Below, in pieces: positions 9,130 to 18,425 of a DNA stretch of 64,000 nt; position 1 is the first letter of the stretch, and each line of letters begins with the position of its first letter. The stretch covers positions 806,001 through 870,000 of the forward strand of contig AP024710.1 of the NCBI GenBank assembly GCA_024363285.1, read 5' to 3'. This DNA is from Leptolinea sp. HRD-7. Its GTDB lineage: Bacteria > Chloroflexota > Anaerolineae > Anaerolineales > Anaerolineaceae. The position numbers and the translations under genes are program-made. The notes under the pieces were generated by a model. It was not told where the DNA came from and did no database searches. It was given only the letters and a program-made list of their open reading frames with translations.

Positions 9130-9669
9130 TTATTGTTCCTTCCCGGGGCGAAACCGCCGGTACAAAGGGTTGTCAGACTTGGTCAGCACAATCACGCCAA
9201 TGATGGCTACAAGCAGAATAAATGACGTCACTTCAAAAGGCAGCAGATAATTGCTGAACAGGGTCAGGCCGATCTGCGCAGGGCTGGCAAAGTCACTGGC
9301 CGGCATGGTCAGAACCGCCTGTGGTACGCGCGCCTGAAAGAGAACCATCCAGGTGACTTCACCGAGAAAAACAACCGCCAGGATACCTGCCAGAACGCGG
9401 GTCTTTTTATTAGAGGCTTCATCTTGAAGCATCTCAGCACCCAGTAACATGATAACGAACAGGAACAAGATCATAATGGCGCCGGCATATACCGTCACTT
9501 GAGCCATGGCGATGAACGGCGCTCCCAGTGTGACGTACAACACAGCCACGCTGGCGAAGTTCAATACCAGGAACAACGCGGCATACACGGCATTCCGGCT
9601 GATCAACATGCCGATGGCGGAGGCAATTACGATCACGGCCACAAAATCAAAGAATAGAATACCAGTCAT
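9130..9669 (-). CDS. nuoJ: NADH-quinone oxidoreductase subunit J
   Basis: The 179-residue membrane subunit has five predicted helices. NuoJ contains the helix with the pi-bulge involved in coupling quinone reduction to proton pumping; the corresponding stretch here is QVTVYAGAIMILFLFVIML. The N-terminal ISRNAVYAALFLVLNF is the usual family signature. It follows nuoI by 13 bp and precedes nuoK by one base. Confidence 0.96.
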   Translation of the reverse strand: MTGILFFDFVAVIVIASAIGMLISRNAVYAALFLVLNFASVAVLYVTLGAPFIAMAQVTVYAGAIMILFLFVIMLLGAEMLQDEASNKKTRVLAGILAVVFLGEVTWMVLFQARVPQAVLTMPASDFASPAQIGLTLFSNYLLPFEVTSFILLVAIIGVIVLTKSDNPLYRRFRPGKEQ

Positions 9670-9682
9670 CTTTCAGGCCTCA

Positions 9683-10174
9683 TTAATCGGTAGGATCTTT
9701 CATCTCAGGAACTGAGCGGGTGAACAGGCCGGGTTCGGTCACCTGCGGGGTGGGCTTTCCATTTGGTGGGACAGGCTCAAGCAGCATCTCTTTGTTGTAA
9801 ATGGCTTTCGCCCGATCCACAAACGAAAGTTCGTAGTCACTGCCCAGTACAATAGCTTCGGTCGGGCAGGCATCTTCACAGAATCCGCAGTAGATGCAGC
9901 GGAGCATATTGATCTCGTATGTACTGGCGTAGCGCTCACCGGGTGAATAGCGTTCGGTGTCTGTGTTCTCTGAAGCTTCCACAAAAATGGCGTCTGACGG
10001 GCACGCGGCGGCGCACAACGCGCAGCCAATACATTTTTCCAGACCGTTATCGTAGCGTTTCAATATATGGCGCCCTTTGAAACGCTCGCGCACCGGGCGT
10101 TTAACCTCGGGGTACGAGATCGTTACCGGTTTTTCAAACATTGACTTGAATGTCGTCCACAATCCGCGAAACAT
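9683..10174 (-). CDS. nuoI: NADH-quinone oxidoreductase subunit I (2x[4Fe-4S])
   Basis: The 163-residue ferredoxin-like subunit carries clusters N6a and N6b that pass electrons to N2 in NuoB. Two CxxCxxCxxxCP motifs are intact: CIGCALCAAACPSDAIFV and CIYCGFCEDACPTEAIVLG. The N-terminal segment RERFKGRHILKRYDNGLEK matches the NuoI entry region. The gene follows nuoH by 3 bp, so the two are probably translated together. Confidence 0.97.
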   Translation of the reverse strand: MFRGLWTTFKSMFEKPVTISYPEVKRPVRERFKGRHILKRYDNGLEKCIGCALCAAACPSDAIFVEASENTDTERYSPGERYASTYEINMLRCIYCGFCEDACPTEAIVLGSDYELSFVDRAKAIYNKEMLLEPVPPNGKPTPQVTEPGLFTRSVPEMKDPTD

Positions 10175-10177
10175 GGA

Positions 10178-11185
10178 TCAGCCTCCAACCAATAACCGCA
10201 GCACTGCCGTGATAAGGATATACAACAGTGAAAGGGGAACAAGGATCTTCCAGCCAAACGCCATCAGCCGGTCATACCGGAACCGGGGCAGGGTTGCCCG
10301 TACCCAAATCATAAAGAACAGCCAGAGCACAATCTTGATGAACAGGTAGACAGGCCCCAGCCAGGGAAAAACATCCACAAAGGGGCCCTGGTAGCCGCCC
10401 AGGAAAAGTGTGGCGCCGATCATGGAAACGGCGATCATTTTGATATATTCCGCCATGAAGAATAACGCGAATTTCATACCGGAATATTCCACATGATAGC
10501 CGGCGGTCAATTCCTGTTCGGCCTCGGGCATATCAAATGGTGAGCGGTTGACTTCCGCCAGGCTCGCGATCAAATAAATGACAAAACCCAGCGGCATAAT
10601 GATAATGAACCATAGATTCTTCTGAGCCTCTACGATGGCGGAAAGACTCATGGAACCCGCCCACAGGATGGGGCCAACAAAGGCCATACCCAGCGCCAGT
10701 TCGTAACTGATCATCTGAGCGGTAGCGCGCAGACCGCCCAGCATGGCATATTTGTTGTTGCTGGACCAGCCTGCCAGCGTGATTCCGTATATGGAAATCG
10801 ATGTGACGGACATGATGTACAGCACCGCCACATTGATATCCGCCAGGTGTAAAGGAATAACCCGCCCGGCGATGGTCACGCTGGTGCCCCAGGGAACAAC
10901 GGCGGTGATGATCAGCGCGGGAATCACGGTAATGACCGGAGCCAGAACAAAGATGATCTTATCCGCGCCTTCCGGGATCAATTCTTCTTTGAAGATCAAT
11001 TTGATGCCATCCGCCACCGGTTGGAGCAAACCCTGCCAGCCCACTCGGTTGGGGCCGATACGCACCTGCATACGAGCTAAAGCTCGCCGTTCGTACCAGG
11101 TGACATAAGCAAATCCACCGGTCATTACCAGTAGAATGACCACGGCTTTTATTACCCACTCCCAGATCAACGCTGCATCAATCAT
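10178..11185 (-). CDS. nuoH: NADH-quinone oxidoreductase subunit H
   Basis: NuoH is the membrane subunit that forms much of the quinone-binding chamber with NuoB and NuoD. The product is 335 residues from the ATG at 11185 (MIDAALIWEW), which overlaps the nuoG stop by 8 bp; an upstream in-frame ATG at 11227 lies inside nuoG and adds residues foreign to the family. Family hallmarks are visible: YERRALARMQVRIGPNRVGW near the N terminus, LLQPVADGIKLIFKEE, and the loop SLAEVNRSPFDMPEAEQELT with GYHVEYSGMKFALFFMAEY. Eight or nine transmembrane segments are expected. Confidence 0.96.
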   Translation of the reverse strand: MIDAALIWEWVIKAVVILLVMTGGFAYVTWYERRALARMQVRIGPNRVGWQGLLQPVADGIKLIFKEELIPEGADKIIFVLAPVITVIPALIITAVVPWGTSVTIAGRVIPLHLADINVAVLYIMSVTSISIYGITLAGWSSNNKYAMLGGLRATAQMISYELALGMAFVGPILWAGSMSLSAIVEAQKNLWFIIIMPLGFVIYLIASLAEVNRSPFDMPEAEQELTAGYHVEYSGMKFALFFMAEYIKMIAVSMIGATLFLGGYQGPFVDVFPWLGPVYLFIKIVLWLFFMIWVRATLPRFRYDRLMAFGWKILVPLSLLYILITAVLRLLVGG

Positions 11186-13643
11186 TGTGACCTCGTCCGG
11201 GTACCACCTGTGCCACCTGAGGCTCATGAATGGGAACGCCCACCGAACGTGGGATTAACGCTGTGCCTTCCGGTACTTTTTCATCCAGCACAATGCGTAC
11301 AGGATACGCCGCGCCGTCCACTGGCAGCATTACATGCATGTCATGTGCCAGCAGCATTTTTTTCGCGGTGACCGGGTTGATACGCAGGTCAGCTTTCGCA
11401 AGTCGGGCGGAAAGCAGTGGAGATGTGGTTACCGTTACGCCGGTATCCAACAGGCGGGTGTAAGGATACACAGCCAGTTCATGGGAATCCGGTTGTAAAG
11501 GTTCGATTTTGATTCTGGGTTCGATGGTGAAATCATCCGCAGGCAGCAGGGGTAATTGAACACCCAATCCCTGTTTATTATCATACGTAGTACCACCGTA
11601 ATAGACGTCAGCACGCCCAATAATCGGCCACTGATCGGTCGTTTCCGATAGCCTGGCGTAGTCAAGTCCGTTGTATTGAGAAATTTCAGATGCCATCTTA
11701 AGGAAAACCAGAGAAGCCGCGTCTGATTCGAGAGTCAAACCGAGTTTCATGCCCAACTCAGCGGCAATTTCATAATCTGCTTTAAGACCATCGGGCGCGG
11801 GAACAGCCGGGTAGAATCGCTGTACGCGCCGTTCACCGGAAGTATATGTCCCCTCGCGTTCAGTAAAAGCCAATACCGGAAGTACCACATCCGCTTTTTG
11901 TGCTGTGGCGGTTTTGAAGAGTTCCTGAACGATCACGAACCCGCTTTTTTCCAGCGCGCGCTCGAACAGCGGGTCGTCAATTGCCGGGTCTGCCCCGGCT
12001 ATCAATAAGACTTTAGCTCTGGCAATCCGATCCACAATGTCATCCGCCGGTACAGCGCCGTTATCCCACAGTCCCTGGGTATTACCTCGTTCCCATACGG
12101 GGATAATGCCGCTGTTCACTTTATGCGCGTGACCGCTGTTTTCCAGCAGCCGGGCACAGGCCAGTGCCAGTTCTCCGGTGGCTTCACGCCCCAGACCGTC
12201 ACTTCCGTAGAAAACCACCAGGTTTTCCGCCTGCCTCAGGGTATCGGCCAGTTCACCGGACATCATACGATCTATGGTGTTTATTTCATTCCCATTTGCG
12301 ACAGTCAATACGGTCGCGGCAGAACGGTCAAGCCGGCTGGCACGGGTGTGTACCAAAATAAGATGTGCCCCGCGCTTGACGGCTTCGCGTACTCGCAACC
12401 ACCAGAGCGGAGCTTCTTCATGCAGATCGCAGGCCGCAACAACTATGACTGACCCTTTTCCCAGGCTGCCAAGATTGCTACCGGGTTGCATACCATAACG
12501 ATTGACCACATCGCCGCCAGCCATACGACTGTAGCCGATAAATAAACCACCCTGCGATTCGGTCAATTTACGCAGATTATACAGGTCTTCATTCGAGAGC
12601 CGTCCGCTGGCGAGAGTCACCAGCCCCGAACCGGCTTCTTTCAATTTACCGGCGGCAAAATTCAACGCTTCATCCCAACCTGCTTCCGTCAGGTTTTCGC
12701 CTTTGCGTACCAACGGTGATTTCAGGCGGTCGGGACTATCGGCAAAGTGGTAAGCAAAACGACCTTTGTCACAAATCCAGATCTCATTTACGCTTTCATT
12801 CTGGCGGGGCATGATGCGTTTGATGGTCACATTCCCGCCAGATTTTGCCTCGCGGCGTACGTTGATGGTGGTGTTACAGCCAACCGGGCAGTGGTTGCAC
12901 AGGCTGGCGGCACTGTTCATCTCCCATGGACGGGCGCCAAAGCGGAAATCCGCGGTGGTCAATGCTCCTACCGGGCAGATATCCGTGCTGTTACCGGAAA
13001 AGATCGAGTCAAACCCTGGTTCAGAGCAGGTCATGATCTCCAACTTGCGTCCACGGTTGTAGAAACCAATAACAGGGTCACCGGCAATATCCTTTTGAAA
13101 GCGTACGCAGCGCCCGCACTGGATGCAGCGTTCGCGGTCAAGATAGATCAGGTCGCCAAGGGGAACATGCTTTTTAGCATGAAATTTTTCATCAAATAAG
13201 AAACGGCTGTCTGCGGTACCGTGTGCCATGGTCAGGTTTTGTAACGGGCATTCACCGCCTTTATCACACACCGGGCAATCCAGCGGGTGCGAGGTGAGCA
13301 GGAACTCGACCACCTCTTTGTGCGCTTCTTTCACTTTTTCCGACATACCCACTACAACCATGCCTTCGCTGATGGGAGTGGTGCAGGCCGTTTCCAGCTT
13401 GCCGGAAAATTGAATTCGGGGAGAGCCGTCGGCATCCAATACAAGAGCGTTGGTGGCACGGTCTACCATTGGACGGCCAATTTCTACCAGACACATACGG
13501 CACATACCAACCGGTTCCATTTTGGGATGGTAGCAAAATACCGGGATATCTATCCCGATGAGTTTGGCCGCGTCCACCACCATCGTACCTTCAGGTGCCG
13601 TAACGCTCTGACCATCAATTGTGAGGGTAATTTGTTTTGGCAT
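11178..13643 (-). CDS. nuoG: NADH-quinone oxidoreductase subunit G
   Basis: The 821-residue peripheral subunit holds several iron-sulfur clusters. In order: an N-terminal [2Fe-2S] site with CYHPKMEPVGMCRMC and a later Cys (ACTTPISEGM); the His/Cys-ligated [4Fe-4S] site in HPLDCPVCDKGGECPLQNLT; a [4Fe-4S] site CIQCGRCVRFQKDI with the downstream DICPVGAL; and the molybdopterin-oxidoreductase-like domain opening with CNHCPVGCNTTINVR. The last is the extra Cys set of the N7-type cluster found in some bacterial NuoG. The C-terminal half is the degenerate molybdopterin fold without a cofactor. It sits 17 bp after nuoF. Confidence 0.96.
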   Translation of the reverse strand: MPKQITLTIDGQSVTAPEGTMVVDAAKLIGIDIPVFCYHPKMEPVGMCRMCLVEIGRPMVDRATNALVLDADGSPRIQFSGKLETACTTPISEGMVVVGMSEKVKEAHKEVVEFLLTSHPLDCPVCDKGGECPLQNLTMAHGTADSRFLFDEKFHAKKHVPLGDLIYLDRERCIQCGRCVRFQKDIAGDPVIGFYNRGRKLEIMTCSEPGFDSIFSGNSTDICPVGALTTADFRFGARPWEMNSAASLCNHCPVGCNTTINVRREAKSGGNVTIKRIMPRQNESVNEIWICDKGRFAYHFADSPDRLKSPLVRKGENLTEAGWDEALNFAAGKLKEAGSGLVTLASGRLSNEDLYNLRKLTESQGGLFIGYSRMAGGDVVNRYGMQPGSNLGSLGKGSVIVVAACDLHEEAPLWWLRVREAVKRGAHLILVHTRASRLDRSAATVLTVANGNEINTIDRMMSGELADTLRQAENLVVFYGSDGLGREATGELALACARLLENSGHAHKVNSGIIPVWERGNTQGLWDNGAVPADDIVDRIARAKVLLIAGADPAIDDPLFERALEKSGFVIVQELFKTATAQKADVVLPVLAFTEREGTYTSGERRVQRFYPAVPAPDGLKADYEIAAELGMKLGLTLESDAASLVFLKMASEISQYNGLDYARLSETTDQWPIIGRADVYYGGTTYDNKQGLGVQLPLLPADDFTIEPRIKIEPLQPDSHELAVYPYTRLLDTGVTVTTSPLLSARLAKADLRINPVTAKKMLLAHDMHVMLPVDGAAYPVRIVLDEKVPEGTALIPRSVGVPIHEPQVAQVVPGRGHND

Positions 13644-13660
13644 TCGCTCGAAAACCCTTC

Positions 13661-14914
13661 TTATTTCTTTACCATCTGCTCGAAATCAGCACGGAATTTT
13701 TCAATCCCAGAGGTAACAGCCATTGTTGAAAACTCTCCCAGTGCGCACAGACATTTGCCCTGCATTTGCCGGGCAACAGAATCCAGCAGAGTAATATCAT
13801 CCATATTTGCCTTACCATTCACGATGCGTCTGGTAATATGGTTCATCCAGTATGTGCCTTCACGGCAAGGAGTACATTTTCCGCAAGATTCATGACGGAA
13901 AAAGTTGACTGTTTTATCAACCAGTTTCGCCATGTTGACTGAATCATCCAGAACGATCACAGAAGCAGACCCTAACGGCGCGTTCAGGTTTGCCACGGTG
14001 GATTCATAATCCATAGGAGTATCCAATGCCATGTCATTCGCCGGAACGATGACAGAAGAAGCGCCGGCAGACATGAAGGCCTTTATCGTACGCCCTTCAG
14101 GAACACCGCCGCCATAGTTAAATATCAATTCACGGAAGGTTGTGCCAAGGGGTAATTCATAATTTCCGGGTTTATTCACGCAGCCAGACAGGCTGAAAAT
14201 CTTTATGCCGGGTGATTTTTCAGTGCCAAAAGTCTTATACCAGGCCGCGCCTTTTTCGATGATCGGCGGCAGGTTGGCAAGGGTTTCTACGTTATTGATA
14301 ACCGTCGGTTTCCCAAACAAGCCAGAAACGGCAGGGAACGGTGGACGAAGCCGCGGTTGACCAAGGTTACCTTCAATAGATTCGAGCAGCGCCGTCTCTT
14401 CACCGCAGATATACGCCCCGGCGCCCAGATGCACGTGCAGACGCAAAGAATAACTGGAGCCAAATACATTATTTCCGAGAATATTTTCTTCCAATAATTC
14501 TTTAATACAGGTTTCGATCTGCCGGGAAATTTCCCAGAATTCACCGCGCAGGTAGATATAGGCATCATTGGCCTGAACGGCATATGCCGCCAGCATCAAC
14601 CCTTCAAGAAACTGGTAAGGATTGGATTCCAGGATCTCGCGGTCTTTGAAAGTACCGGGTTCCGATTCATCCGCGTTAGCCACAACATAATGCGGCCATA
14701 AATTGTTCGGCAGGAAACCCCATTTCATACCGGTAGGGAAGCCGGCACCGCCTCGCCCGCGTAATCCTGATAATTTCACCTCATTCAACACGGCCCCTGG
14801 ATCCATAGTCTTCACGGCTTTTTCAAAGGCGGTAAAACCGCCATTCTTGCGGTAAACAGGAAGCTTATTGATATCCGCTATATCTCGGTGACGGTAGAGG
14901 ATGTACCCGGTCAT
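13661..14914 (-). CDS. nuoF: NADH-quinone oxidoreductase subunit F (NADH/FMN site)
   Basis: The 417-residue subunit oxidises NADH, carries FMN and passes electrons to cluster N3. Motifs are complete: the NADH-binding GLRGRGGAGFPTGMKWGF, the FMN-binding GAGAYICGEETALLESIEG, and the [4Fe-4S] ligands ESCGKCTPCREGTYWM with the distal Cys in CLCALGEF. It overlaps nuoE by 4 bp (ATGA), typical of coupling between the two partners of the NADH module. Confidence 0.97.
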   Translation of the reverse strand: MTGYILYRHRDIADINKLPVYRKNGGFTAFEKAVKTMDPGAVLNEVKLSGLRGRGGAGFPTGMKWGFLPNNLWPHYVVANADESEPGTFKDREILESNPYQFLEGLMLAAYAVQANDAYIYLRGEFWEISRQIETCIKELLEENILGNNVFGSSYSLRLHVHLGAGAYICGEETALLESIEGNLGQPRLRPPFPAVSGLFGKPTVINNVETLANLPPIIEKGAAWYKTFGTEKSPGIKIFSLSGCVNKPGNYELPLGTTFRELIFNYGGGVPEGRTIKAFMSAGASSVIVPANDMALDTPMDYESTVANLNAPLGSASVIVLDDSVNMAKLVDKTVNFFRHESCGKCTPCREGTYWMNHITRRIVNGKANMDDITLLDSVARQMQGKCLCALGEFSTMAVTSGIEKFRADFEQMVKK

Positions 14915-15432
14915 TCGCTTTTCCCTTCCCGTTCAGAGGCTCTCTTTTTCAGCTCAGCGATCAGCTCCAGCGCGGCATCAACCGTCTGGTTTTCGTGATA
15001 CGAAAGGTTGCCGTCACCCTGCAACTGGAACATCGGCGCGCGATGACAACCGGCCAGGCATTTGACCTCTTCAATGGTTATCAGGCCATCTTCGGTGGTC
15101 TCGCCTACTTTTATGCCAAGATTTCCGCACAGGTCTTCAAGGAATTTTTCCGCTCCGCGCAACGCGCAGGGGAGATCTGTGCAGACTTGAAGGCGGTAGC
15201 GGCCTTCTGGCTGGTCATGGTATAGAGTATAAAAACCGACAATAGAGGATACATCGGTAGATGTGATGTCAAGGATTTCAGCAATTTCTTCGATCGTCTT
15301 TTTTTGAATATAGCCGTCAACCCGTTGGGCCAGATAGAGCAGCGGCATCACCGCTGACTTTTTATTTTCCGGCGGATAGGCAGACAGGATTGTTTGAATT
15401 TCTTCCGTGTGCTGAAGCATGAACTCGTTCAC
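14911..15432 (-). CDS. nuoE: NADH-quinone oxidoreductase subunit E ([2Fe-2S])
   Basis: The 173-residue thioredoxin-like ferredoxin carries cluster N1a next to the FMN in NuoF. The ligand pattern C-x4-C and C-x3-C is visible as CTDLPCALRG and CLAGCHRAP. The N-terminal helical region with SAVMPLLYLAQRVDGYI is typical. It overlaps nuoD and nuoF by 4 bp each, forming a D-E-F coupled run. Confidence 0.97.
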   Translation of the reverse strand: MNEFMLQHTEEIQTILSAYPPENKKSAVMPLLYLAQRVDGYIQKKTIEEIAEILDITSTDVSSIVGFYTLYHDQPEGRYRLQVCTDLPCALRGAEKFLEDLCGNLGIKVGETTEDGLITIEEVKCLAGCHRAPMFQLQGDGNLSYHENQTVDAALELIAELKKRASEREGKSE

Positions 15433-16670
15433 CGGTCTGAATCTCCCAGAATTACATCGAGACTTCCAATAATTCCCACAATATCGGCCACAAAATGATC
15501 GCGGGTTATCAGCGGCATAATTTGCAAATTGACAAATGATGGCGTGCGGTAATGAATGCGCCAGGGTTTTGGACCGCCATCTCCTTCGAGGAATACACCG
15601 ATCTCGCCGCGCGGACTTTCAGCCGTGGCATAAACACTGCCAACCGGAGCAGAAAAACCTTCCGTCCATAGTTTAAAATGGTGGATCAGGGCTTCCATAT
15701 TGGTGCCGATCTCCGAGCGCGGCGGCGGCACAAATTTTCGGTTGTTACTGCGGAAAGGCCCGCCGGGTAATTTATTAATCGCCTGTTCGATGATGCGTAC
15801 AGACTCGCGCATTTCCTGCACACGAACAAGGTAGCGCGCGTACACGTCTCCTGCTGTTTGAGTTGGAATGTTGAAATCATATTGTTCATACCCGCTGTAT
15901 GGACGGATCTTGCGCAGGTCAAATTCTTTGCCGGTAGCCCGCAGGATAGGTCCGGTAATGCCATAGCGGATGCAGTCTTCCTGACTGATAGGGCCGATGC
16001 CCACTGTACGCTCTAAAAACAGGGCGTTCTTTGTAAGCATGGATTCATATTCATCCAACCGTTTGGGCAGCATGTTAACGAAATTTCGCACCGCTTCTTC
16101 AAATCCGGCAGGAACATCCCGCCACAGACCGCCAGGGCGAATGTAGGTGGTCATCATGCGCTGACCGGAACACATTTCCATAATATCCAATATATATTCG
16201 CGTTCGCGGAAGGCATACATATAAACAGACATAGCCGCCAGATCCAGCGCGGATGTTCCGATCCAGATGAGGTGTGAGGCGATACGCGTCAACTCCGCGA
16301 GGATGACACGAACTGCCTGAGCACGTTCAGGCACATCCAGGTCAACCAGCTTTTCTACAGCCAGACAGTACACGAAGTTATTACCGACGTTGTTCAGATA
16401 ATCCAATCTGTCGGTCATCACTTCGGCTTTCTGGTAGGTCTTCGATTCCATATTTTTTTCGACGCCGGTGTGCAGGAACCCGATATCTGGAATGCAGTTC
16501 AGCACGATTTCGCCATCCAGTTCCAAAAGCAGACGCAACACACCATGCGTACTGGGGTGCTGTGGACCCATGTTCAGCAACATAGTCTCGCCAGAAAGCG
16601 CCCGGCTTGAGATCAGGTGACGCAATTCATCAATATTTGTTTCGCGGTAATTGGAAGTATTTTCTGTCAT
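15429..16670 (-). CDS. nuoD: NADH-quinone oxidoreductase subunit D (49-kDa)
   Basis: The 413-residue subunit lines the quinone site with NuoB and NuoH. It carries LNMGPQHPSTHGVLRLLLEL, where the His of the HPSTHG loop is a quinone headgroup ligand, and DRLDYLNNVGNNFVYCLAVE with the conserved region around the second quinone ligand. The family ends in ...VDVILGDSDR, close to the canonical DPVLGEVDR ending. I prefer the ATG at 16670; a GTG at 16700 in the same frame adds ten residues and has a GGA at a reasonable distance, so the start is uncertain. A 146-bp gap with an inverted repeat separates it from nuoC, the only sizeable gap in the operon. Confidence 0.96.
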   Translation of the reverse strand: MTENTSNYRETNIDELRHLISSRALSGETMLLNMGPQHPSTHGVLRLLLELDGEIVLNCIPDIGFLHTGVEKNMESKTYQKAEVMTDRLDYLNNVGNNFVYCLAVEKLVDLDVPERAQAVRVILAELTRIASHLIWIGTSALDLAAMSVYMYAFREREYILDIMEMCSGQRMMTTYIRPGGLWRDVPAGFEEAVRNFVNMLPKRLDEYESMLTKNALFLERTVGIGPISQEDCIRYGITGPILRATGKEFDLRKIRPYSGYEQYDFNIPTQTAGDVYARYLVRVQEMRESVRIIEQAINKLPGGPFRSNNRKFVPPPRSEIGTNMEALIHHFKLWTEGFSAPVGSVYATAESPRGEIGVFLEGDGGPKPWRIHYRTPSFVNLQIMPLITRDHFVADIVGIIGSLDVILGDSDR

Positions 16671-16738
16671 TTTTCCGTATACTTGTTCAAGCCTATTCAC
16701 ATGTTCCAGCGTGTTTCCATTATTTCAGGAGGCATGAA

Positions 16739-16808
16739 GAAAAATTAGACTTGTTATCAGCACGTGTATGGAAATTGCAGTAGTCATGCATCATCTGTCT
16801 AATTTTTC
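16739..16808. repeat. 12-bp inverted repeat in the nuoC-nuoD gap
   Basis: GAAAAATTAGAC (16739-16750) recurs as its exact reverse complement GTCTAATTTTTC (16797-16808) around a 46-bp centre. In the minus-strand transcript it would form a stem-loop directly after the nuoC stop and before nuoD. No U-run follows. It could stabilise or process the message, or be the footprint of a small inserted element. Confidence 0.5.
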
Positions 16809-16816
16809 CTGGTAGT

Positions 16817-17341
16817 CTATTTACCCGGTTTGGGTTTGTGTACCATAATCTCTTTTTCGTCAAAAGTGAACTGAACTTCTTCATACCCCAGCGGGTAATC
16901 TTTCCGCAACGGGTGACCTGCCCAGTCAGCCGCCATCAGAATTCGGCGGAGGTCGGAATGCCCATCAAATCGGATACCGAACATATCCCAAATCTCTCGT
17001 TCATGCCAGTTGGCATTCGGGTAGATTTTCTCAATAGTGGGTAAGGATGGAGCATTCCCGTCCAAGGGAACTCGAATACGCAATTGCAAATTTTTTTCCA
17101 TGGAATACAACTGATACACCACATGGAAACGCGGCGTGATTTGCGGCCAATAATCGACAGCCGTTTCAGCTTCGAGCATGTCAAATTTAAACTCATCACG
17201 AAGGCGGGTAAACGCGTCAATCAGTTTATCTGCAGACAGGGTGACCGTCACCTCGCCGCGAAACTCAGAAGTTTTTCCCGACAGATCTTTTTCCAGACAC
17301 TCAACCACTTTTTGCAGATTAGAATCCATGTTTTGTGTCAT
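16817..17341 (-). CDS. nuoC: NADH-quinone oxidoreductase subunit C (30-kDa)
   Basis: The 174-residue product (from ATG 17341; a GTG at 17353 and an ATG at 17329 are also in frame) is the 30-kDa peripheral subunit that contacts NuoD and NuoI. Typical features are LYSMEKNLQLRIRVPLDG, the motif YPNANWHEREIWDMFGIRFDGHSDLRRILM and KDYPLGYE near the end (here given in part). The gene follows nuoB by 27 bp. C and D are separate genes here, unlike the fused nuoCD of Escherichia coli. Confidence 0.95.
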   Translation of the reverse strand: MTQNMDSNLQKVVECLEKDLSGKTSEFRGEVTVTLSADKLIDAFTRLRDEFKFDMLEAETAVDYWPQITPRFHVVYQLYSMEKNLQLRIRVPLDGNAPSLPTIEKIYPNANWHEREIWDMFGIRFDGHSDLRRILMAADWAGHPLRKDYPLGYEEVQFTFDEKEIMVHKPKPGK

Positions 17342-17368
17342 CCTGAATGTCACCGGGCGTAAAAAATG

Positions 17369-17851
17369 TTATGCCCAGGTACTTAATTTTTCGCCGTGAA
17401 TTTTTTCATGCAGGGTCATTACACCGTGGATCAAAGCTTCGGGGCGCGGCGGGCAGCCAGCCACATACACATCCACGGGGACGATCTCATCCACACCCTG
17501 CAGGATGGCGTAATTATTGAAAACACCACCGCAGGAAGCGCAATCGCCCATGGCAATCACCCATTTAGGATCGGGCATCTGGTCATATAGCTGGCGGACA
17601 ACGGGAGCCATTTTGCGGCTCACGCGTCCGGCAACGATCATCAGGTCTGATTGACGCGGGCTGGCACGCATTAGTTCCATGCCAAACCGCGACATGTCAT
17701 AATGTGCGGCTTCGGCCGCCATCATCTCAATGGCACAGCATGCCAGTCCAAAAAGCATCGGCCACATCGATCCGGTTCGGGCCCAGTTGACCACATTTTC
17801 CAACGTGGTGGTGACGATGCCCATATTTCCGGCTTTCTGCTCTATTCCCAT
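17369..17851 (-). CDS. nuoB: NADH-quinone oxidoreductase subunit B ([4Fe-4S] N2)
   Basis: The 160-residue subunit binds cluster N2, the last iron-sulfur centre before quinone. The unusual tandem cysteines are in [16 protein letters not shown]; the remaining ligands are in [14 protein letters not shown] and [14 protein letters not shown]. The segment [19 protein letters not shown] lies between, as in the family. The ATG at 17851 overlaps the nuoA stop by 10 bp. Confidence 0.97.
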   Translation of the reverse strand: MGIEQKAGNMGIVTTTLENVVNWARTGSMWPMLFGLACCAIEMMAAEAAHYDMSRFGMELMRASPRQSDLMIVAGRVSRKMAPVVRQLYDQMPDPKWVIAMGDCASCGGVFNNYAILQGVDEIVPVDVYVAGCPPRPEALIHGVMTLHEKIHGEKLSTWA

Positions 17852-18198
17852 TCAAGCGCTCCTTTCTTCCAGACATACACAAAACCGATAAGCAGGATAC
17901 CAATAAAAACCAGCATCTCGAAGAGAGCGAACCACCCCAGCTGACGGAAGACTACCGCCCAGGGCAGGAAGAATACAGTTTCAATATCAAACAGGATAAA
18001 CAGGACAGCCACCAGATAGTAGCGAACGGAAAGCCGCCGGGTACCGGGACCATACGGAACCATGCCGGATTCATAGGGCGCTGATTTTCTTCTGGTTGGG
18101 CGCCTGGGGCCGAAAATCGCCCCAAGAATAATGACCAGAAAACCAAGCACGGTGGCGAGAACAAGCATGATAGCAATTGGGAGGTAATCAATAAGCAT
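17842..18198 (-). CDS. nuoA: NADH-quinone oxidoreductase subunit A
   Basis: The 118-residue three-helix subunit is the first gene of the operon. It has the expected order: helix 1, the loop with [15 protein letters not shown] (conserved YESG motif close to the quinone site), helix 2 in [23 protein letters not shown] with its conserved Asp-Glu pair, and helix 3. Upstream lies about 220 bp without a gene on this strand before the decayed transposase; a promoter is expected there but I could not identify a convincing one. Confidence 0.96.
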   Translation of the reverse strand: MLIDYLPIAIMLVLATVLGFLVIILGAIFGPRRPTRRKSAPYESGMVPYGPGTRRLSVRYYLVAVLFILFDIETVFFLPWAVVFRQLGWFALFEMLVFIGILLIGFVYVWKKGALEWE

Positions 18199-18425
18199 GT
18201 CTAATCTCTACCAGTCCAGTCTTATTTAGGAGTATATCATAACGAAAAATCATGTGCGTTATTTCACAAAGTTTGTAGAAGGTGTGGGAACTGGATTCTA
18301 TTTTATCAACATCCAACTTCTTTCTATATAAATGAGTTTAATACTTGGTTGGAGGTTCATTAAATATTTTCCATTTCCCTTCCTTCGTAAGTTAATCATA
18401 GTACCTGCCTGTAATCAAAAACACC

